Shown here: positions 24,475 through 33,415 of the stretch, one piece after another
Position numbering within the stretch: position 1 is the stretch's first letter
Layout: every line of letters begins with the position of its first letter
NCBI RefSeq assembly: GCF_900176645.1
Contig: NZ_FXAN01000074.1
Coordinates: 1 to 40,389 of the forward strand
Length of the DNA: 40,389 nucleotides
Source of the DNA: Burkholderia singularis
Lineage (GTDB): Bacteria > Pseudomonadota > Gammaproteobacteria > Burkholderiales > Burkholderiaceae
Direction of reading: 5' to 3'
Notes under the pieces: model-generated
Seen by the model: only the letters and a program-made list of their open reading frames with translations
Told to the model about the DNA's origin: nothing
Database searches by the model: none
Position numbers and translations under genes: made by a program

Positions 24475-25518
24475 TCATTGACGCGCCGCCCGCGCCCTCG
24501 CCGTCGATCCCCTCACCAGCAACTGCGGCGCGCGAGTCGTGCGCACGCGCGCGCCGCCGCGCGGCCTGTCGTCAATCCGGCCGCTCTCCTCGCGCAACTC
24601 GTTCAGCAGTTCAACCGCCAGATCCGCTGCCTCGTCGATCGGAATCGCCACGGTCGTCAACGCGGGGCGCACGTCGCTCGCCAGATGAATGTTCGTTATG
24701 CCGATGACCGACAGATCGTCCGGCACCCGTCTGCCACATTCGGCCGCCGTATGCAGCGCGCCGATCGCGGGCAGATCGTTCGTCGCGAACAGCGCGGTCA
24801 GACGCGGCTTCGCCTCGAGCAGACGATGCGCGGCGCACGCGCCGCCGTCGATCGTGTCCGGCGCGCACTCAACGGCCGCGATCGGCAGGCCGTGCTCGCG
24901 CATCGTGTCGACAAAGCCGTCGAATCGCGCGGCATGCACGCCCGTTTGCGAGCCGCCGCCGACGATCACGCCCACCTCGCGATGCCCGAGCGCGATCAGA
25001 TGCCGCGCCGCCAGCCGCCCCGCCAGCCGGAAATCGACCGCCACGCAGGGCAACGCGTGCGGCGGCGCCTCCGGGCGCTCCCACATGCACAGGACCACCG
25101 GCACGCCGCGCCGGAACACGTCGAGCAGATCCGGCAGATGCAGGTTCGCATTCGTCACGAGCATGCCTTCGGAAATCGTGCCGGCGATCTGATCGAGGTA
25201 CGCCCGCCCTTGCGCCGGATTATTGTTCGTATTGCAGACGATCAGGAACTGCCCGTTGCGCCGCACGGCCTTTTCGGCCGCCAGCGCGAATTCCGGATAG
25301 AACGGGTTCGCAATGCTTGATACCATCAGCGCGACGGTTGGCGCACGCCCCTCGGCCAATGCACGGGCGGCAAGATGCGGCCGGTAGCCGAGCGCGCGGA
25401 TGGCTTCCAGCACGCGCTCGCGCGTGTCGGCACCCACGCGGCCGCGGCCGCGCAGCACGTTCGACACGGTGGCGGCAGTCACGCCCGCGCGCCGCGCGAC
25501 TTCGCTCAATGTCGTCAT
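24475..25518 (-). CDS. LacI-family transcriptional repressor of the GH42/sugar ABC operon
   Basis: A 347-residue regulator. The N-terminal helix-turn-helix is TLSEVARRAGVTAATVSNVL with hinge YRPHLAARAL around residues 47-56. The periplasmic-binding-protein-like core begins PTVALMVSSIANPFYPEF and includes ALFATNDLPAIGALHTAAECG and DDLSVIGITNI. Unlike LacI itself it has an Arg-rich tail. It is divergent from the operon starting at 25704, and a perfect palindrome typical of the family's operators lies between. Release by a galactoside or its product is inferred. Confidence 0.92.
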   Translation of the reverse strand: MTTLSEVARRAGVTAATVSNVLRGRGRVGADTRERVLEAIRALGYRPHLAARALAEGRAPTVALMVSSIANPFYPEFALAAEKAVRRNGQFLIVCNTNNNPAQGRAYLDQIAGTISEGMLVTNANLHLPDLLDVFRRGVPVVLCMWERPEAPPHALPCVAVDFRLAGRLAARHLIALGHREVGVIVGGGSQTGVHAARFDGFVDTMREHGLPIAAVECAPDTIDGGACAAHRLLEAKPRLTALFATNDLPAIGALHTAAECGRRVPDDLSVIGITNIHLASDVRPALTTVAIPIDEAADLAVELLNELREESGRIDDRPRGGARVRTTRAPQLLVRGSTARARAARQ

Positions 25519-25656
25519 TCGACATCCTATTATTTGGGAAAACTATCCAATATTTGATTCGTGTCAGAAACTGGCCCAACATCGTCGCACATCGGGTCGC
25601 CGCAGCACGGGCAACACGCATGCGCAAATTCTGGCGCGCTCTTTTTTGAGATAAAC

Positions 25657-25672
25657 GATTAAGCGCTTAATC
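25657..25672. promoter_or_regulatory. LacI-type operator GATTAAGCGCTTAATC
   Basis: A perfect 16-bp palindrome with the central CG pair usual for LacI/GalR-family operators. It lies 32 bp before the ABC ATPase start and about 140 bp from the lacI-type gene start. Position and symmetry make it the best candidate for repression of the operon. Confidence 0.8.
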
Positions 25673-25703
25673 ATGCGCATATTAGAGCATGGAGACGGAG
25701 ACA

Positions 25704-26837
25704 ATGGCGAGCATTTCGTTGCGACGCGTGCAGAAAGCTTATGGAGACAATACGCCCGTCATTCGCGACGTCGACCTGGACATCGCCGAGCACGAATTCT
25801 GCGTATTCCTCGGGCCGTCCGGCTGCGGTAAATCGACGTTGCTGCGGATGATCGCCGGGCTCGAGGAGCCGAGCGACGGCGAGCTGTGGATCGACGGCCG
25901 GCGCGTCGACGACGTGCCCGCCGCCGAGCGCGGCGTCGCGATGGTGTTCCAGAGCTACGCGCTGTTTCCCCATATGACGGTCTACGAAAACATCGCGTTC
26001 GGCCTGAAGCTCAAGCGCATGCCGAAACCCGAGATCGACCGCAGAGTGCGCGACGCCGCACGCATCCTGCAGCTCGACGCGCTTCTCGAACGCAAGCCGA
26101 AGGCGCTATCGGGCGGCCAGCGGCAACGCGTCGCGATCGGCCGCGCGATCGTGCGCGAGCCCGGCGTGTTTCTGTTCGACGAGCCGCTGTCCAACCTCGA
26201 TGCGGCGTTGCGCGTGCAAACTCGCATCGAGATCGCCCGGCTGCATCAGCAGTTCGCGAACGCGAGTGTCGTCTACGTCACGCACGACCAGACCGAAGCG
26301 ATGACGCTCGCGGACAAGATCGTGCTGTTGCACGCGGGCGACGACGCCACGCGATACGGCAGCATCGCGCAGATCGGCACGCCGCTCGAGCTTTATCACC
26401 ACCCGAGCAGCCGGTTCGTCGCTGGTTTTCTCGGCTCGCCGCAAATGAACTTCCTGCCGGCCATCGTTGCCGCGCGCGATGCGCACGGCGCGGCCGTCAC
26501 GCTTGCCGGCGGCGAATCGGTGACGGTGTCGTGCGACGGCCGAGCGCTGCGCCCCGGCGAAACCGTGACGCTCGGCGTGCGCCCCGAGCATCTGTCGCTC
26601 GCCGGCGAACGGCCGGCCACGCTCACGCGCACTGTCACGCTCGTCGAGCCGCTCGGCGAGCTGAGCTATGTGCATCTCGACGCGCCCGACGGCGCGCCGA
26701 TCGTCGCGAAAGTGCCCGGCGATGCCCGGTTGCACGCGGGCGAGCGCGTGCGGCTTCATGCAAGCGCGCTGCATCTGTTCACCGAAAACGGCCGCGCGGT
26801 GCCCGCGTGCGCCGACGCTCATCATCATCACGTTTGA
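25704..26837 (+). CDS. Sugar ABC transporter ATP-binding protein (MalK/UgpC type)
   Basis: A 377-residue ATPase for carbohydrate uptake (CUT1 class). Walker A is GPSGCGKS, the Q-loop MVFQSYALFPHMTV, the signature [15 protein letters not shown], Walker B VFLFDEPLSNLDAAL and the switch region YVTHDQTEAMTLADKI. The C-terminal regulatory TOBE domain includes LGVRPEHLSL. The C-terminus ends with four consecutive His residues, an oddity. ATG 25704 has GGAGAC immediately upstream; an in-frame ATG at 25689 is the alternative. It is the first gene of the operon, ahead of the glycosidase. Unusually, the ATPase leads rather than follows the permeases. Confidence 0.93.
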   Translation: MASISLRRVQKAYGDNTPVIRDVDLDIAEHEFCVFLGPSGCGKSTLLRMIAGLEEPSDGELWIDGRRVDDVPAAERGVAMVFQSYALFPHMTVYENIAFGLKLKRMPKPEIDRRVRDAARILQLDALLERKPKALSGGQRQRVAIGRAIVREPGVFLFDEPLSNLDAALRVQTRIEIARLHQQFANASVVYVTHDQTEAMTLADKIVLLHAGDDATRYGSIAQIGTPLELYHHPSSRFVAGFLGSPQMNFLPAIVAARDAHGAAVTLAGGESVTVSCDGRALRPGETVTLGVRPEHLSLAGERPATLTRTVTLVEPLGELSYVHLDAPDGAPIVAKVPGDARLHAGERVRLHASALHLFTENGRAVPACADAHHHHV

Positions 26838-26846
26838 GGACTCGGC

Positions 26847-28829
26847 ATGCGCATCGGCGTTTGTTACTACCCGGAACATTGGCCCGAATCGATGTGGGCG
26901 GACGACGCCCGCCGAATGAAAGCGCTCGGCATCGAGCAGGTGCGCATCGGCGAGTTCGCGTGGAGCCGCATCGAACCGTCGCCGGGCGAATACGACTGGG
27001 ATTGGCTCGATCGCGCGATCAACGTGCTCGGCGCTGCACAGCTCGACGTCGTGATGTGCACGCCCACCGCGACGCCGCCTAAATGGCTGATCGATCGCCA
27101 TCCGGACATCCTGCCGATCGGCGCCGACGGCCGCCCGCGCGGGTTCGGCTCGCGCCGCCATTACGATTTCTCGTCGCCGGTGTATTACGACGAATCGAAA
27201 CGCATCTGCATGGCGATCGCCGAGCGCTACGGTCGGCATCCGGCCGTGCGTTACTGGCAGACCGACAACGAGCTGGGCTGCCACCTGACCGTGGTCAACT
27301 ACTCGAGCGCGGCGCTGGCGCGCTTTCGCGAATGGCTGAAGGCGCGCTACGGCACGATCGACGCACTGAACCGCGCATGGGGCACGGTATTCTGGAGCAT
27401 GGAATACCGCAGCTTCGACGAGATCGACGCGCCCGTCGGCACGGTGACCGAAGCGCATCCGTCGCATCGTCTCGATTACCGGCGATTCGCGTCCGACGAG
27501 CTTGCGCGCTATCACCGGATGCAGGTCGACGTGATCCGCGCACACTCGCCGGGGCGCGCCGTCACGCACAACTTCATGCAACTGTTCACCGAATTCGATC
27601 ATTACCAGGTTGCACGCGATCTGGACTTCGCCGCCTGGGACAGCTATCCGCTCGGCGCGCTCGAGGAGCAATGGTTCGCGCCGCAGGTCAAGGCGCGCTG
27701 GCTGCGCACCGGGCATCCGGATTTCGCTTCGTTCAATCACGACGTCTATCGCGGGATGTCGAAGCGGCCGTTCTGGGTCATGGAGCAGCAGCCGGGCCCC
27801 GTCAACTGGGCAAGCTGGAATCCGGCGCCGCTGCCGGGAATGGTGCGGTTGTGGAGCTGGGAGGCGTTCGCGCACGGCGCGGGTTGCGTGTCGTATTTCC
27901 GCTGGCGACAAGCGCCGTTCGCGCAGGAGCAGATGCACGCCGGCCTCAATACGCCAGACAATCAGCTTGACGCAGGCGGGCACGAAGCGGCGCAGGTCGC
28001 GCAGGAGATAGCCGCGCTGCGCGCCGCCACCGACGGCGGCGCCGACGGCGCGGTTCGCGCGCCGGTCGCGCTGATCTACGACTACGAAGCGAAGTGGCTG
28101 TTCGACGTGCATCCGCAGGGCGCGGACTTCCACTATCCGCGCATCGCGTTCGAGTATTACTCGGCGCTGCGCTCGCTCGGCCTGGACGTCGACGTGATCC
28201 CAGCCGATGCGCCGCTCGACGGCTACCGGCTCGTCGTGGTGCCGCCGCTGCCCATCGTGCCCGACGATTTCGCTGTCCGGCTCGCGGCGACGAGCGCGCA
28301 CGTCGTGCTCGGGCCGCGCACCGGCTCGAAGACGCGCGATCTGCAAATCCCGCCGACGCTGCCGCCCGGCCCGCTCGCGCCGCTGATGCCGGTCCGCGTG
28401 TGGCGGGTCGAATCGCTGCGGCCGAACGTGGCCGAGCGCGTGACCGGCAAGGCGCGCGACGGCTCCGCGTTCACCGGCTCTGCGCGCTGCTGGCGCGATC
28501 TCGTCGAGCTGCGCGACGAAGCGCGCGCCAACGTGCGCGGGCGCTTCGCCGACGGCCATCCGGCGTGCATCGCATCCGGCCGCCTTCAGTACTGGGCCGC
28601 GCTCTTTGACGATACGACCACCGAGCGCCTGCTCGCCGATGCAGCCGCCGAAGCAGGCCTCGCGCCCGTGCCGCTTGGCGACAGCGTGCGCATGAGCCGC
28701 CGCGGCGGACTCACCTACGTCTTCAACTACGGCGACGCGCCCTACGCGCTCGACTCCGTCGCACCAGGCGCGTTCGTGCTCGGCACGGCGCAAGTCGAGC
28801 CGCGCGGCGTCGCCGTTTTTCGGCACTGA
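26847..28829 (+). CDS. Beta-galactosidase, glycoside hydrolase family 42
   Basis: A 660-residue cytoplasmic enzyme releasing galactose from beta-galactosides. The N-terminus reads [11 protein letters not shown], the GH42 hallmark. The (beta/alpha)8 barrel holds the acid/base Glu 142 in [11 protein letters not shown] and the nucleophile Glu 313 in [13 protein letters not shown]. The middle trimerisation domain starts near residue 395 ([19 protein letters not shown]) and a small C-terminal beta domain ends the protein. The length is that of classical GH42 enzymes. There is no signal peptide, so substrate must be imported, which the flanking ABC genes explain. It lies 9 bp after the ATPase gene. 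Confidence 0.95.
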   Translation: MRIGVCYYPEHWPESMWADDARRMKALGIEQVRIGEFAWSRIEPSPGEYDWDWLDRAINVLGAAQLDVVMCTPTATPPKWLIDRHPDILPIGADGRPRGFGSRRHYDFSSPVYYDESKRICMAIAERYGRHPAVRYWQTDNELGCHLTVVNYSSAALARFREWLKARYGTIDALNRAWGTVFWSMEYRSFDEIDAPVGTVTEAHPSHRLDYRRFASDELARYHRMQVDVIRAHSPGRAVTHNFMQLFTEFDHYQVARDLDFAAWDSYPLGALEEQWFAPQVKARWLRTGHPDFASFNHDVYRGMSKRPFWVMEQQPGPVNWASWNPAPLPGMVRLWSWEAFAHGAGCVSYFRWRQAPFAQEQMHAGLNTPDNQLDAGGHEAAQVAQEIAALRAATDGGADGAVRAPVALIYDYEAKWLFDVHPQGADFHYPRIAFEYYSALRSLGLDVDVIPADAPLDGYRLVVVPPLPIVPDDFAVRLAATSAHVVLGPRTGSKTRDLQIPPTLPPGPLAPLMPVRVWRVESLRPNVAERVTGKARDGSAFTGSARCWRDLVELRDEARANVRGRFADGHPACIASGRLQYWAALFDDTTTERLLADAAAEAGLAPVPLGDSVRMSRRGGLTYVFNYGDAPYALDSVAPGAFVLGTAQVEPRGVAVFRH

Positions 28830-28919
28830 TACCCGGATCGATATCGACGCCCGCTCCCACGCATCCGGCCACCGAGACGCCGAGCCGCTCATTCACACCA
28901 ACGACATCGGAGACAATCC

Positions 28920-30179
28920 ATGCCCCATCGCCCCATCCGTTTCGCCGCCGGGCTCGCCGCCGCGGCCGCCGTCGCGATGACCGCGCCTGGCGCGGCGCCG
29001 CCCGCGCACGCGGGCACGCTCGCAATCAACGTCGCGTTCAAGGGGGCGAGCCAGCGCGCGGTATGGCAGGCGACGTTCGACGCGTTCCACCGCGCGCACC
29101 CCGATATCGACGTGAAAGCGACGTTCGTCGATGAAGAGGCATACAAGGTCCAACTGCCGGCGTGGCTCACGACTGTCGCGCCGGACGTCGTCAACTGGCA
29201 CGCGGGCGAGCGGATGGCCTATTACGCGCGGCGCGGCCTGTTCGAGGATCTCAGCGCCGATTGGGCAAGCCACGGCTGGAACACAATGTACGCGTCCACG
29301 CGCGATGCGTCGTCGTATCGGGGCAAGCAATACGCGGCGCCCACCGTCTACTACTCGTGGGGCGTGTTCTACCGCAAGGATCTGCTGCACAAAGTCGGCG
29401 TCGCCGACGAGCCGAAGACGTGGGACGCGTTTATCGACGCGTGCAAGAAGCTGAAGGCGGCCGGCATCGCGCCGATCGCCGTCGGCGGGCGCGACGCGTG
29501 GACACTCGCCGGCTGGTTCGACTATCTGGACCTGCGCATCAACGGCAACGCATTCCATCAGCGGCTGATGGCAGGCGACGTGTCTTACACCGATGCGCGC
29601 GTGAAAAAGGTCTATACGACATGGAAATCGCTGATCGACGCCGGCTATTTCATCGACAACGCGCTGTCCTACGATCTCGACGGCGCGCAGCCATTCCTGT
29701 TTCAAGGCAAGGCGGCGATGATGCTGATGGGCACGTTCATCGCGGGGGGCTTTCCGTCCGGCATGAAGCAGCAAATCGGCTATTTCCAGTTCCCGACCAT
29801 CGATCCGAAGGTGCCGGGCGCCGAGGATGGCCCCGTCGAATCGCTGCACATTCCGGCCAAGGCCAGGAACAAGGCCGACGCGCGCACATTTCTCGCGTTC
29901 GTCGAAACGCCGGAGATCGGCGCGAAGCTTGCGCAGGGGCTCGGCTCGCTGTCGGCGAACAGCAAGTCGCCGGAGCCCGAGGACCCGATCTCGCGCATCG
30001 GCTTCCGAATCCTCGCGAACACCCAGGGCGGCGTCGCCCAGTTCTACGATCGCGACATGACGAAGGAAATGGCCGACGAAGGGATGAAGGCGATGCAACG
30101 GTTCGTCGCCGATCCGGCGCAGCTCGATACCGTGCTCGCGCAGCTCGAGCAGGTGCGCAAGCGGATCTACAACAAGTGA
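28920..30179 (+). CDS. Sugar ABC transporter periplasmic substrate-binding protein
   Basis: A 419-residue extracytoplasmic solute receptor of the SBP_bac_1 (CUT1) class. The signal peptide ends near APPAHA (residue 31). The mature N-terminus has FKGASQRAVWQATFDAFHRAHPDIDV, and the middle part LPAWLTTVAPDVVNWHAGERM, PTVYYSWGVFYRKDLL and GGRDAWTLAGWFDYLDLRING, matching oligosaccharide receptors. There is no lipobox Cys, so it should be freely periplasmic. A GGAGA ribosome site lies 6 nt before ATG. It follows the GH42 gene after 90 bp and precedes two permease genes. The ligand is probably a galactoside or galacto-oligosaccharide, inferred from the enzyme. Confidence 0.93.
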   Translation: MPHRPIRFAAGLAAAAAVAMTAPGAAPPAHAGTLAINVAFKGASQRAVWQATFDAFHRAHPDIDVKATFVDEEAYKVQLPAWLTTVAPDVVNWHAGERMAYYARRGLFEDLSADWASHGWNTMYASTRDASSYRGKQYAAPTVYYSWGVFYRKDLLHKVGVADEPKTWDAFIDACKKLKAAGIAPIAVGGRDAWTLAGWFDYLDLRINGNAFHQRLMAGDVSYTDARVKKVYTTWKSLIDAGYFIDNALSYDLDGAQPFLFQGKAAMMLMGTFIAGGFPSGMKQQIGYFQFPTIDPKVPGAEDGPVESLHIPAKARNKADARTFLAFVETPEIGAKLAQGLGSLSANSKSPEPEDPISRIGFRILANTQGGVAQFYDRDMTKEMADEGMKAMQRFVADPAQLDTVLAQLEQVRKRIYNK

Positions 30180-30231
30180 CAGTGACGATGCGGCGGCCAC
30201 GCGCCGTCGCGCCCCGGCTCAGGAGCCCGCC

Positions 30232-31215
30232 GTGACCCGATCGATCGCCTCCCCGAAAACCGACGCTCATTCAGCCGCCTCACCGAGCCGGGACGCCGCC
30301 GCAACCGAGGCGCGTCCCGCCGCTTTCGGCGCCGCCGCTGTGCCCGCACGGCGGCGGCCCTCGCGCGCCGCGCGCGCGCAGCGGCGCGCGGCCTGCTTCT
30401 TTCTCGCGCCCGCTTGCGCGATGGTGGCTGTCTATGTGATCTGGCCGATCCTGTCGACGACATGGCTGAGCCTTTACAACTGGGATGGCATGACCGAGCG
30501 CACGTTCGTCGGCATCGCGAACTATGTCGAGCTGCTGCACGCGCCGACGTTCTACACCGCGCTCAAAAACAACCTGATCTGGCTCGCGCTTTTCATGCTC
30601 GCGCCGGCGGCGGGCCTCGCGTTCGCGCTGTACCTGAACCAATCGGTCGGCGGCATCCGGCTCGTGAAATCGCTGTGCTTCGCGCCGTTCGTGCTGTCCG
30701 GCGTGGTCGTCGGGCTGATCTTCTCGTGGTTCTACGATCCGACCTTCGGCCTGCTCGCGCTGATCGTCGGGCACGGCGTGCCCGTGCTCGGCGATGCGCG
30801 CTACGCGACGCTCGGCATCGTGCTCGCCGCGCTATGGCCGCAAACGGCGTATTGCATGATCCTCTACCTGACAGGCCTCACCACGCTCAACGCCGAGCAG
30901 ATCGAGGCCGCGCGGATGGAGGGCGCACGCGGCTTCACGCTGTTTTGGCACGTCGTGCTTCCGCAACTGCGGCCGACCACTTTCATGGCGATCGTGGTCA
31001 CCGTGATCGGCGCGCTGCGCAGCTTCGATCTGATCTCGGTGATGACGGGCGGCGGGCCGTTCGAAAGCTCGACCGTGCTCGCGTATTACATGTACGACCA
31101 GGCGATCAAGTACTACCGCCTCGGCTATTCCGCGTCGATCGCCGTCGTGCTGTTCGCGATCATGCTCGTCTATATCGTCTTCCAACTGCGCCGCATGCTG
31201 CGCAACGAACAGTGA
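30232..31215 (+). CDS. Sugar ABC transporter permease, MalF/UgpA type
   Basis: A 327-residue inner-membrane permease with six predicted helices, preceded by a 50-residue Ala/Arg-rich cytoplasmic tail. The first helix is ACFFLAPACAMVAVYVIWPIL and the next loop STTWLSLYNWDGM is typical of MalF/UgpA. The EAA loop reads EQIEAARMEGARGFTLFWHVVLPQLRPT (in pieces). Translation begins at GTG 30232 with AGGAG 6 nt upstream. It pairs with the following permease, 9 bp away. Confidence 0.93.
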   Translation: MTRSIASPKTDAHSAASPSRDAAATEARPAAFGAAAVPARRRPSRAARAQRRAACFFLAPACAMVAVYVIWPILSTTWLSLYNWDGMTERTFVGIANYVELLHAPTFYTALKNNLIWLALFMLAPAAGLAFALYLNQSVGGIRLVKSLCFAPFVLSGVVVGLIFSWFYDPTFGLLALIVGHGVPVLGDARYATLGIVLAALWPQTAYCMILYLTGLTTLNAEQIEAARMEGARGFTLFWHVVLPQLRPTTFMAIVVTVIGALRSFDLISVMTGGGPFESSTVLAYYMYDQAIKYYRLGYSASIAVVLFAIMLVYIVFQLRRMLRNEQ

Positions 31216-31224
31216 GGTGCCGCG

Positions 31225-32076
31225 ATGTTTCCGCTGCCGGTTCAACAATGGAAGCCCGTGTCGCGCGGCCTGTACAAGCTGTCGCTGCCCGTGGCGCTCG
31301 TCTTGTGGCTGCTGCCGATGCTCGCGGTGTTCGTCACGTCGGTACGCTCGACCGAGGAACTCGTGCAAGGCCATTACTGGGGCTGGCCGCAACATTTGTC
31401 GATGATCGAAAACTATCGCGACGCGCTGACGACCTCGCCGATGCTGCATTACTTCTGGAACAGCGTGCAAATCACCGTGCCGTCGGTGCTCGGCTCGATC
31501 GCGCTCGCGGCCATGGCCGGCTACGCGCTCGCGACCTACCGTTTTCGCGGCAACACGGTGCTGTTCGGCACGTTCGTCGCGGGCAATTTCGTGCCGGTGC
31601 AGGTGCTGATGATTCCGGTGCGCGATCTGTCGCTCAGGCTTGGGCTCTTCAACACCGTGGAAGCGCTGATTCTGTTTCACGTGGCGTTCCAGACCGGCTT
31701 TTGCACGCTGTTCCTGCGCAACTTCATCAAGCAACTGCCGTTCGAGCTGATCGAGGCGGCGCGCGTCGAAGGCGCGGGCGAATGGACCGTGTTTTACCGG
31801 ATCGTGCTGCCGCTGATCCGGCCCGCGCTCGCGGCGCTCGCGATCCTGGTGTTCACGTTCGTCTGGAACGACTATTTCTGGGCGCTGTGCTTGACGCAGG
31901 GTGACGACGCGGCGCCTATCACGGCGGGCGTCGCGGCGCTCAAGGGGCAATGGACGACGTCGTGGAACCTGGTGTCGGCGGGCTCGATTCTCGCCGCGCT
32001 GCCGTCGGTGGCGATGTTCTTTGCGATGCAGAAGAATTTCGTCGCGGGCATCACGTTCGGCGCAACGAAAGGATAA
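31225..32076 (+). CDS. Sugar ABC transporter permease, MalG/UgpE type
   Basis: The second permease, 283 residues and six helices. It has the MalG-type opening (LPVALVLWLLPMLAVFVTSVRSTEEL), the conserved NSVQITVPSVLGSIALAAMAGYALA helix and an EAA loop LPFELIEAARVEGAGEWTVFYRIVLP (in pieces), followed by VWNDYFWALCL. It closes the operon. The 57-bp gap to the convergent PepSY gene holds a GATGCGC/GCGCATC inverted repeat but no T-tract. Confidence 0.93.
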   Translation: MFPLPVQQWKPVSRGLYKLSLPVALVLWLLPMLAVFVTSVRSTEELVQGHYWGWPQHLSMIENYRDALTTSPMLHYFWNSVQITVPSVLGSIALAAMAGYALATYRFRGNTVLFGTFVAGNFVPVQVLMIPVRDLSLRLGLFNTVEALILFHVAFQTGFCTLFLRNFIKQLPFELIEAARVEGAGEWTVFYRIVLPLIRPALAALAILVFTFVWNDYFWALCLTQGDDAAPITAGVAALKGQWTTSWNLVSAGSILAALPSVAMFFAMQKNFVAGITFGATKG

Positions 32077-32133
32077 GCGGATTGGATGCGCCGCATCGGG
32101 CGATGCGCATCGTGCCCGCCCAACCGGCGGCGC

Positions 32134-32853
32134 TTACGCGAACCCCGCCGCCAACGCCGCCGCGATCGAGCCCGCCACCAGCACGACACCGATCGTGCGG
32201 CGCTTATTGAGTTCGGTCCACAGCAGCACGCCCGTCAGCGACAGCAGCACGATCGATCCGGCGATCGTGTCCGTCAGCAGAATCCAGAACAGATTCATTC
32301 CGGTGCCGCGGTGCAGGTTGTTCATCGTCGCGAGAAAGCCGTTCTCGGTGCGCTTCACCGACACGTAGCCGTTGCCCACCCAATATTCGGCTTGCACGTT
32401 GCCGCTTGGGCCGAAAAAGCCGAACTGCCAGCGCTCGGGCTGCGTGACGCGCCGCTCGCCCCATGCCACCGGCTGCGCCGGCTCCTTGCGGACCCGGCCG
32501 AGCTGACCATCGGCCTTGAGTTCGCGCCGCACCCAATCGGCCAGCGCGGCGGGCGTCGCGGGCGCGGGCGACGGCAGCGCGAGCTGCAATTGCGTGACCT
32601 GCGGCTCGCCGGTCGAAATTTTCATCGGCGGCGCGCGATGATTGAGCAGCACGCCCGTTATGCCGAACAGCAGGCCCAGCGCCGCGCCCCAGAGGCCAAT
32701 CCAGCCGTGTACCTTGCGCAACCATTTGATGAACGTCGCGCGACGCGAACGGCGCCGGCGCTCGGCCAGCGCATCGGCGTCCAGACGGCGCGCCGCCCCC
32801 GGATACGGCACGACGACGCGGGCGTTTTTTTCGATCGAGTCAGGCGCGTTCAC
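32134..32853 (-). CDS. PepSY-domain membrane protein, probably iron-regulated
   Basis: A 239-residue inner-membrane protein of the PepSY-associated TM family. A basic N-terminal tail of about 45 residues leads to KVHGWIGLWGAALGLLFGITGVLLNHR, the family's first helix with its conserved His. A periplasmic PepSY-like region (about 75-180) follows. The C-terminal part NLHRGTGMNLFWILLTDTIAGSIVLLSLTGVLLWTE contains the second helix and further conserved His, then a last helix. Relatives are often found with siderophore receptors or ferric reduction. The Fur-like site upstream supports an iron role; the exact activity is unknown. Confidence 0.88.
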   Translation of the reverse strand: MNAPDSIEKNARVVVPYPGAARRLDADALAERRRRSRRATFIKWLRKVHGWIGLWGAALGLLFGITGVLLNHRAPPMKISTGEPQVTQLQLALPSPAPATPAALADWVRRELKADGQLGRVRKEPAQPVAWGERRVTQPERWQFGFFGPSGNVQAEYWVGNGYVSVKRTENGFLATMNNLHRGTGMNLFWILLTDTIAGSIVLLSLTGVLLWTELNKRRTIGVVLVAGSIAAALAAGFA

Positions 32854-32880
32854 GCTTCGGATTCCATTCGCACAAAACAG

Positions 32881-32913
32881 CGGGCGGCGCGCAATCGAAT
32901 CGCGTGCCGCCCG
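32881..32913 (-). other. Hairpin in the leader of the PepSY gene
   Basis: CGGGCGGC (32881-32888) and GCCGCCCG (32906-32913) form an 8-bp stem between the Fur-like site and the PepSY start. On the minus strand the stem is followed by CTGTTTTGTG, a mildly T-rich run, so weak attenuation is possible. Confidence 0.35.
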
Positions 32914-32925
32914 TTTGAATTAAAT

Positions 32926-32944
32926 GAGAATGGATATCATTACA
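32926..32944 (-). promoter_or_regulatory. Fur-box-like site upstream of the PepSY gene
   Basis: Read on the minus strand, TGTAATGATATCCATTCTC matches the 19-bp Fur consensus GATAATGATAATCATTATC at 14 of 19 positions, including the full AATGATA and CATT cores. It is 73 bp before the PepSY start, in a locally AT-rich stretch that also should hold the promoter. Iron repression by Fur is inferred. Confidence 0.75.
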
Positions 32945-33082
32945 TAAAATGACGCGAGGTTCAATCCGGAAAACGCGGATGTGCCGGTGACGCACGGCGG
33001 CTGGCGCGTATCGGCGCGCGTCAGGTTTCCCGGTGCGGCTGGTGCGGCGCGTCGCCTGAACGGGCGCCGTGCGGCAATTCGC

Positions 33083-33415
33083 TCAACGCTTCGGCAGCCT
33101 GGAGAAAAGCGCGGTATCGTCGGCTCCTTGCGCATCGCCGGCACTGTTGTCCGTGCTGTCCAGCGCGTACAGCCATGCGAGCAACTCGGCGACCGCCCGA
33201 TAAAGCGGCGGCGGAATGCGCGCGTCGAGATCCACCTGCATCAGCAGCGACACCATCTCCGGCGCAGTGTGCACATACAGCCCGGCATCGCGCGCACGTT
33301 CGATGATGCGCTCGGCAACAAGCCCGTAGCCCTTTGCGACGACGCGCGGCGCGGCATCGCCGCCCTTCGCGTCATAGGCGAGTACCGCGGCGCGCTTGGA
33401 CGACAGGCCGCTCAT
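33083..33415 (-). CDS. FhlB-like protein (C-terminal domain of FlhB/EscU family)
   Basis: A 110-residue stand-alone version of the cytoplasmic C-terminal domain of the flagellar export switch FlhB. Recognisable are SSKRAAVLAYDAKGGDAAPRVVAKGYG, then VAERIIERARDAGLYVHTAPEMVSLLMQVDLDARIPPPLYRAVAELLAWLY (both in pieces). The NPTH autocleavage site and the membrane part are absent, as in other FhlB proteins, which can replace the cleaved FlhB fragment in secretion switching. It overlaps the fliK stop by 4 nt. FliK acts on the FlhB C-domain, so the pairing makes functional sense. Confidence 0.9.
   Translation of the reverse strand: MSGLSSKRAAVLAYDAKGGDAAPRVVAKGYGLVAERIIERARDAGLYVHTAPEMVSLLMQVDLDARIPPPLYRAVAELLAWLYALDSTDNSAGDAQGADDTALFSRLPKR

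Noticed and set aside
25531..25556. Imperfect TTGG...CCAA symmetry near the LacI-type gene start as a second operator
   Set aside because: Only four outer base pairs match and the central CG is missing, so it is not distinguishable from chance.
26106..28892. A 928-codon open frame on the minus strand
   Set aside because: It is antisense to the GH42 and ABC ATPase genes, Arg/Ala/His-rich with no domain, and follows from G/C third positions of the real genes.
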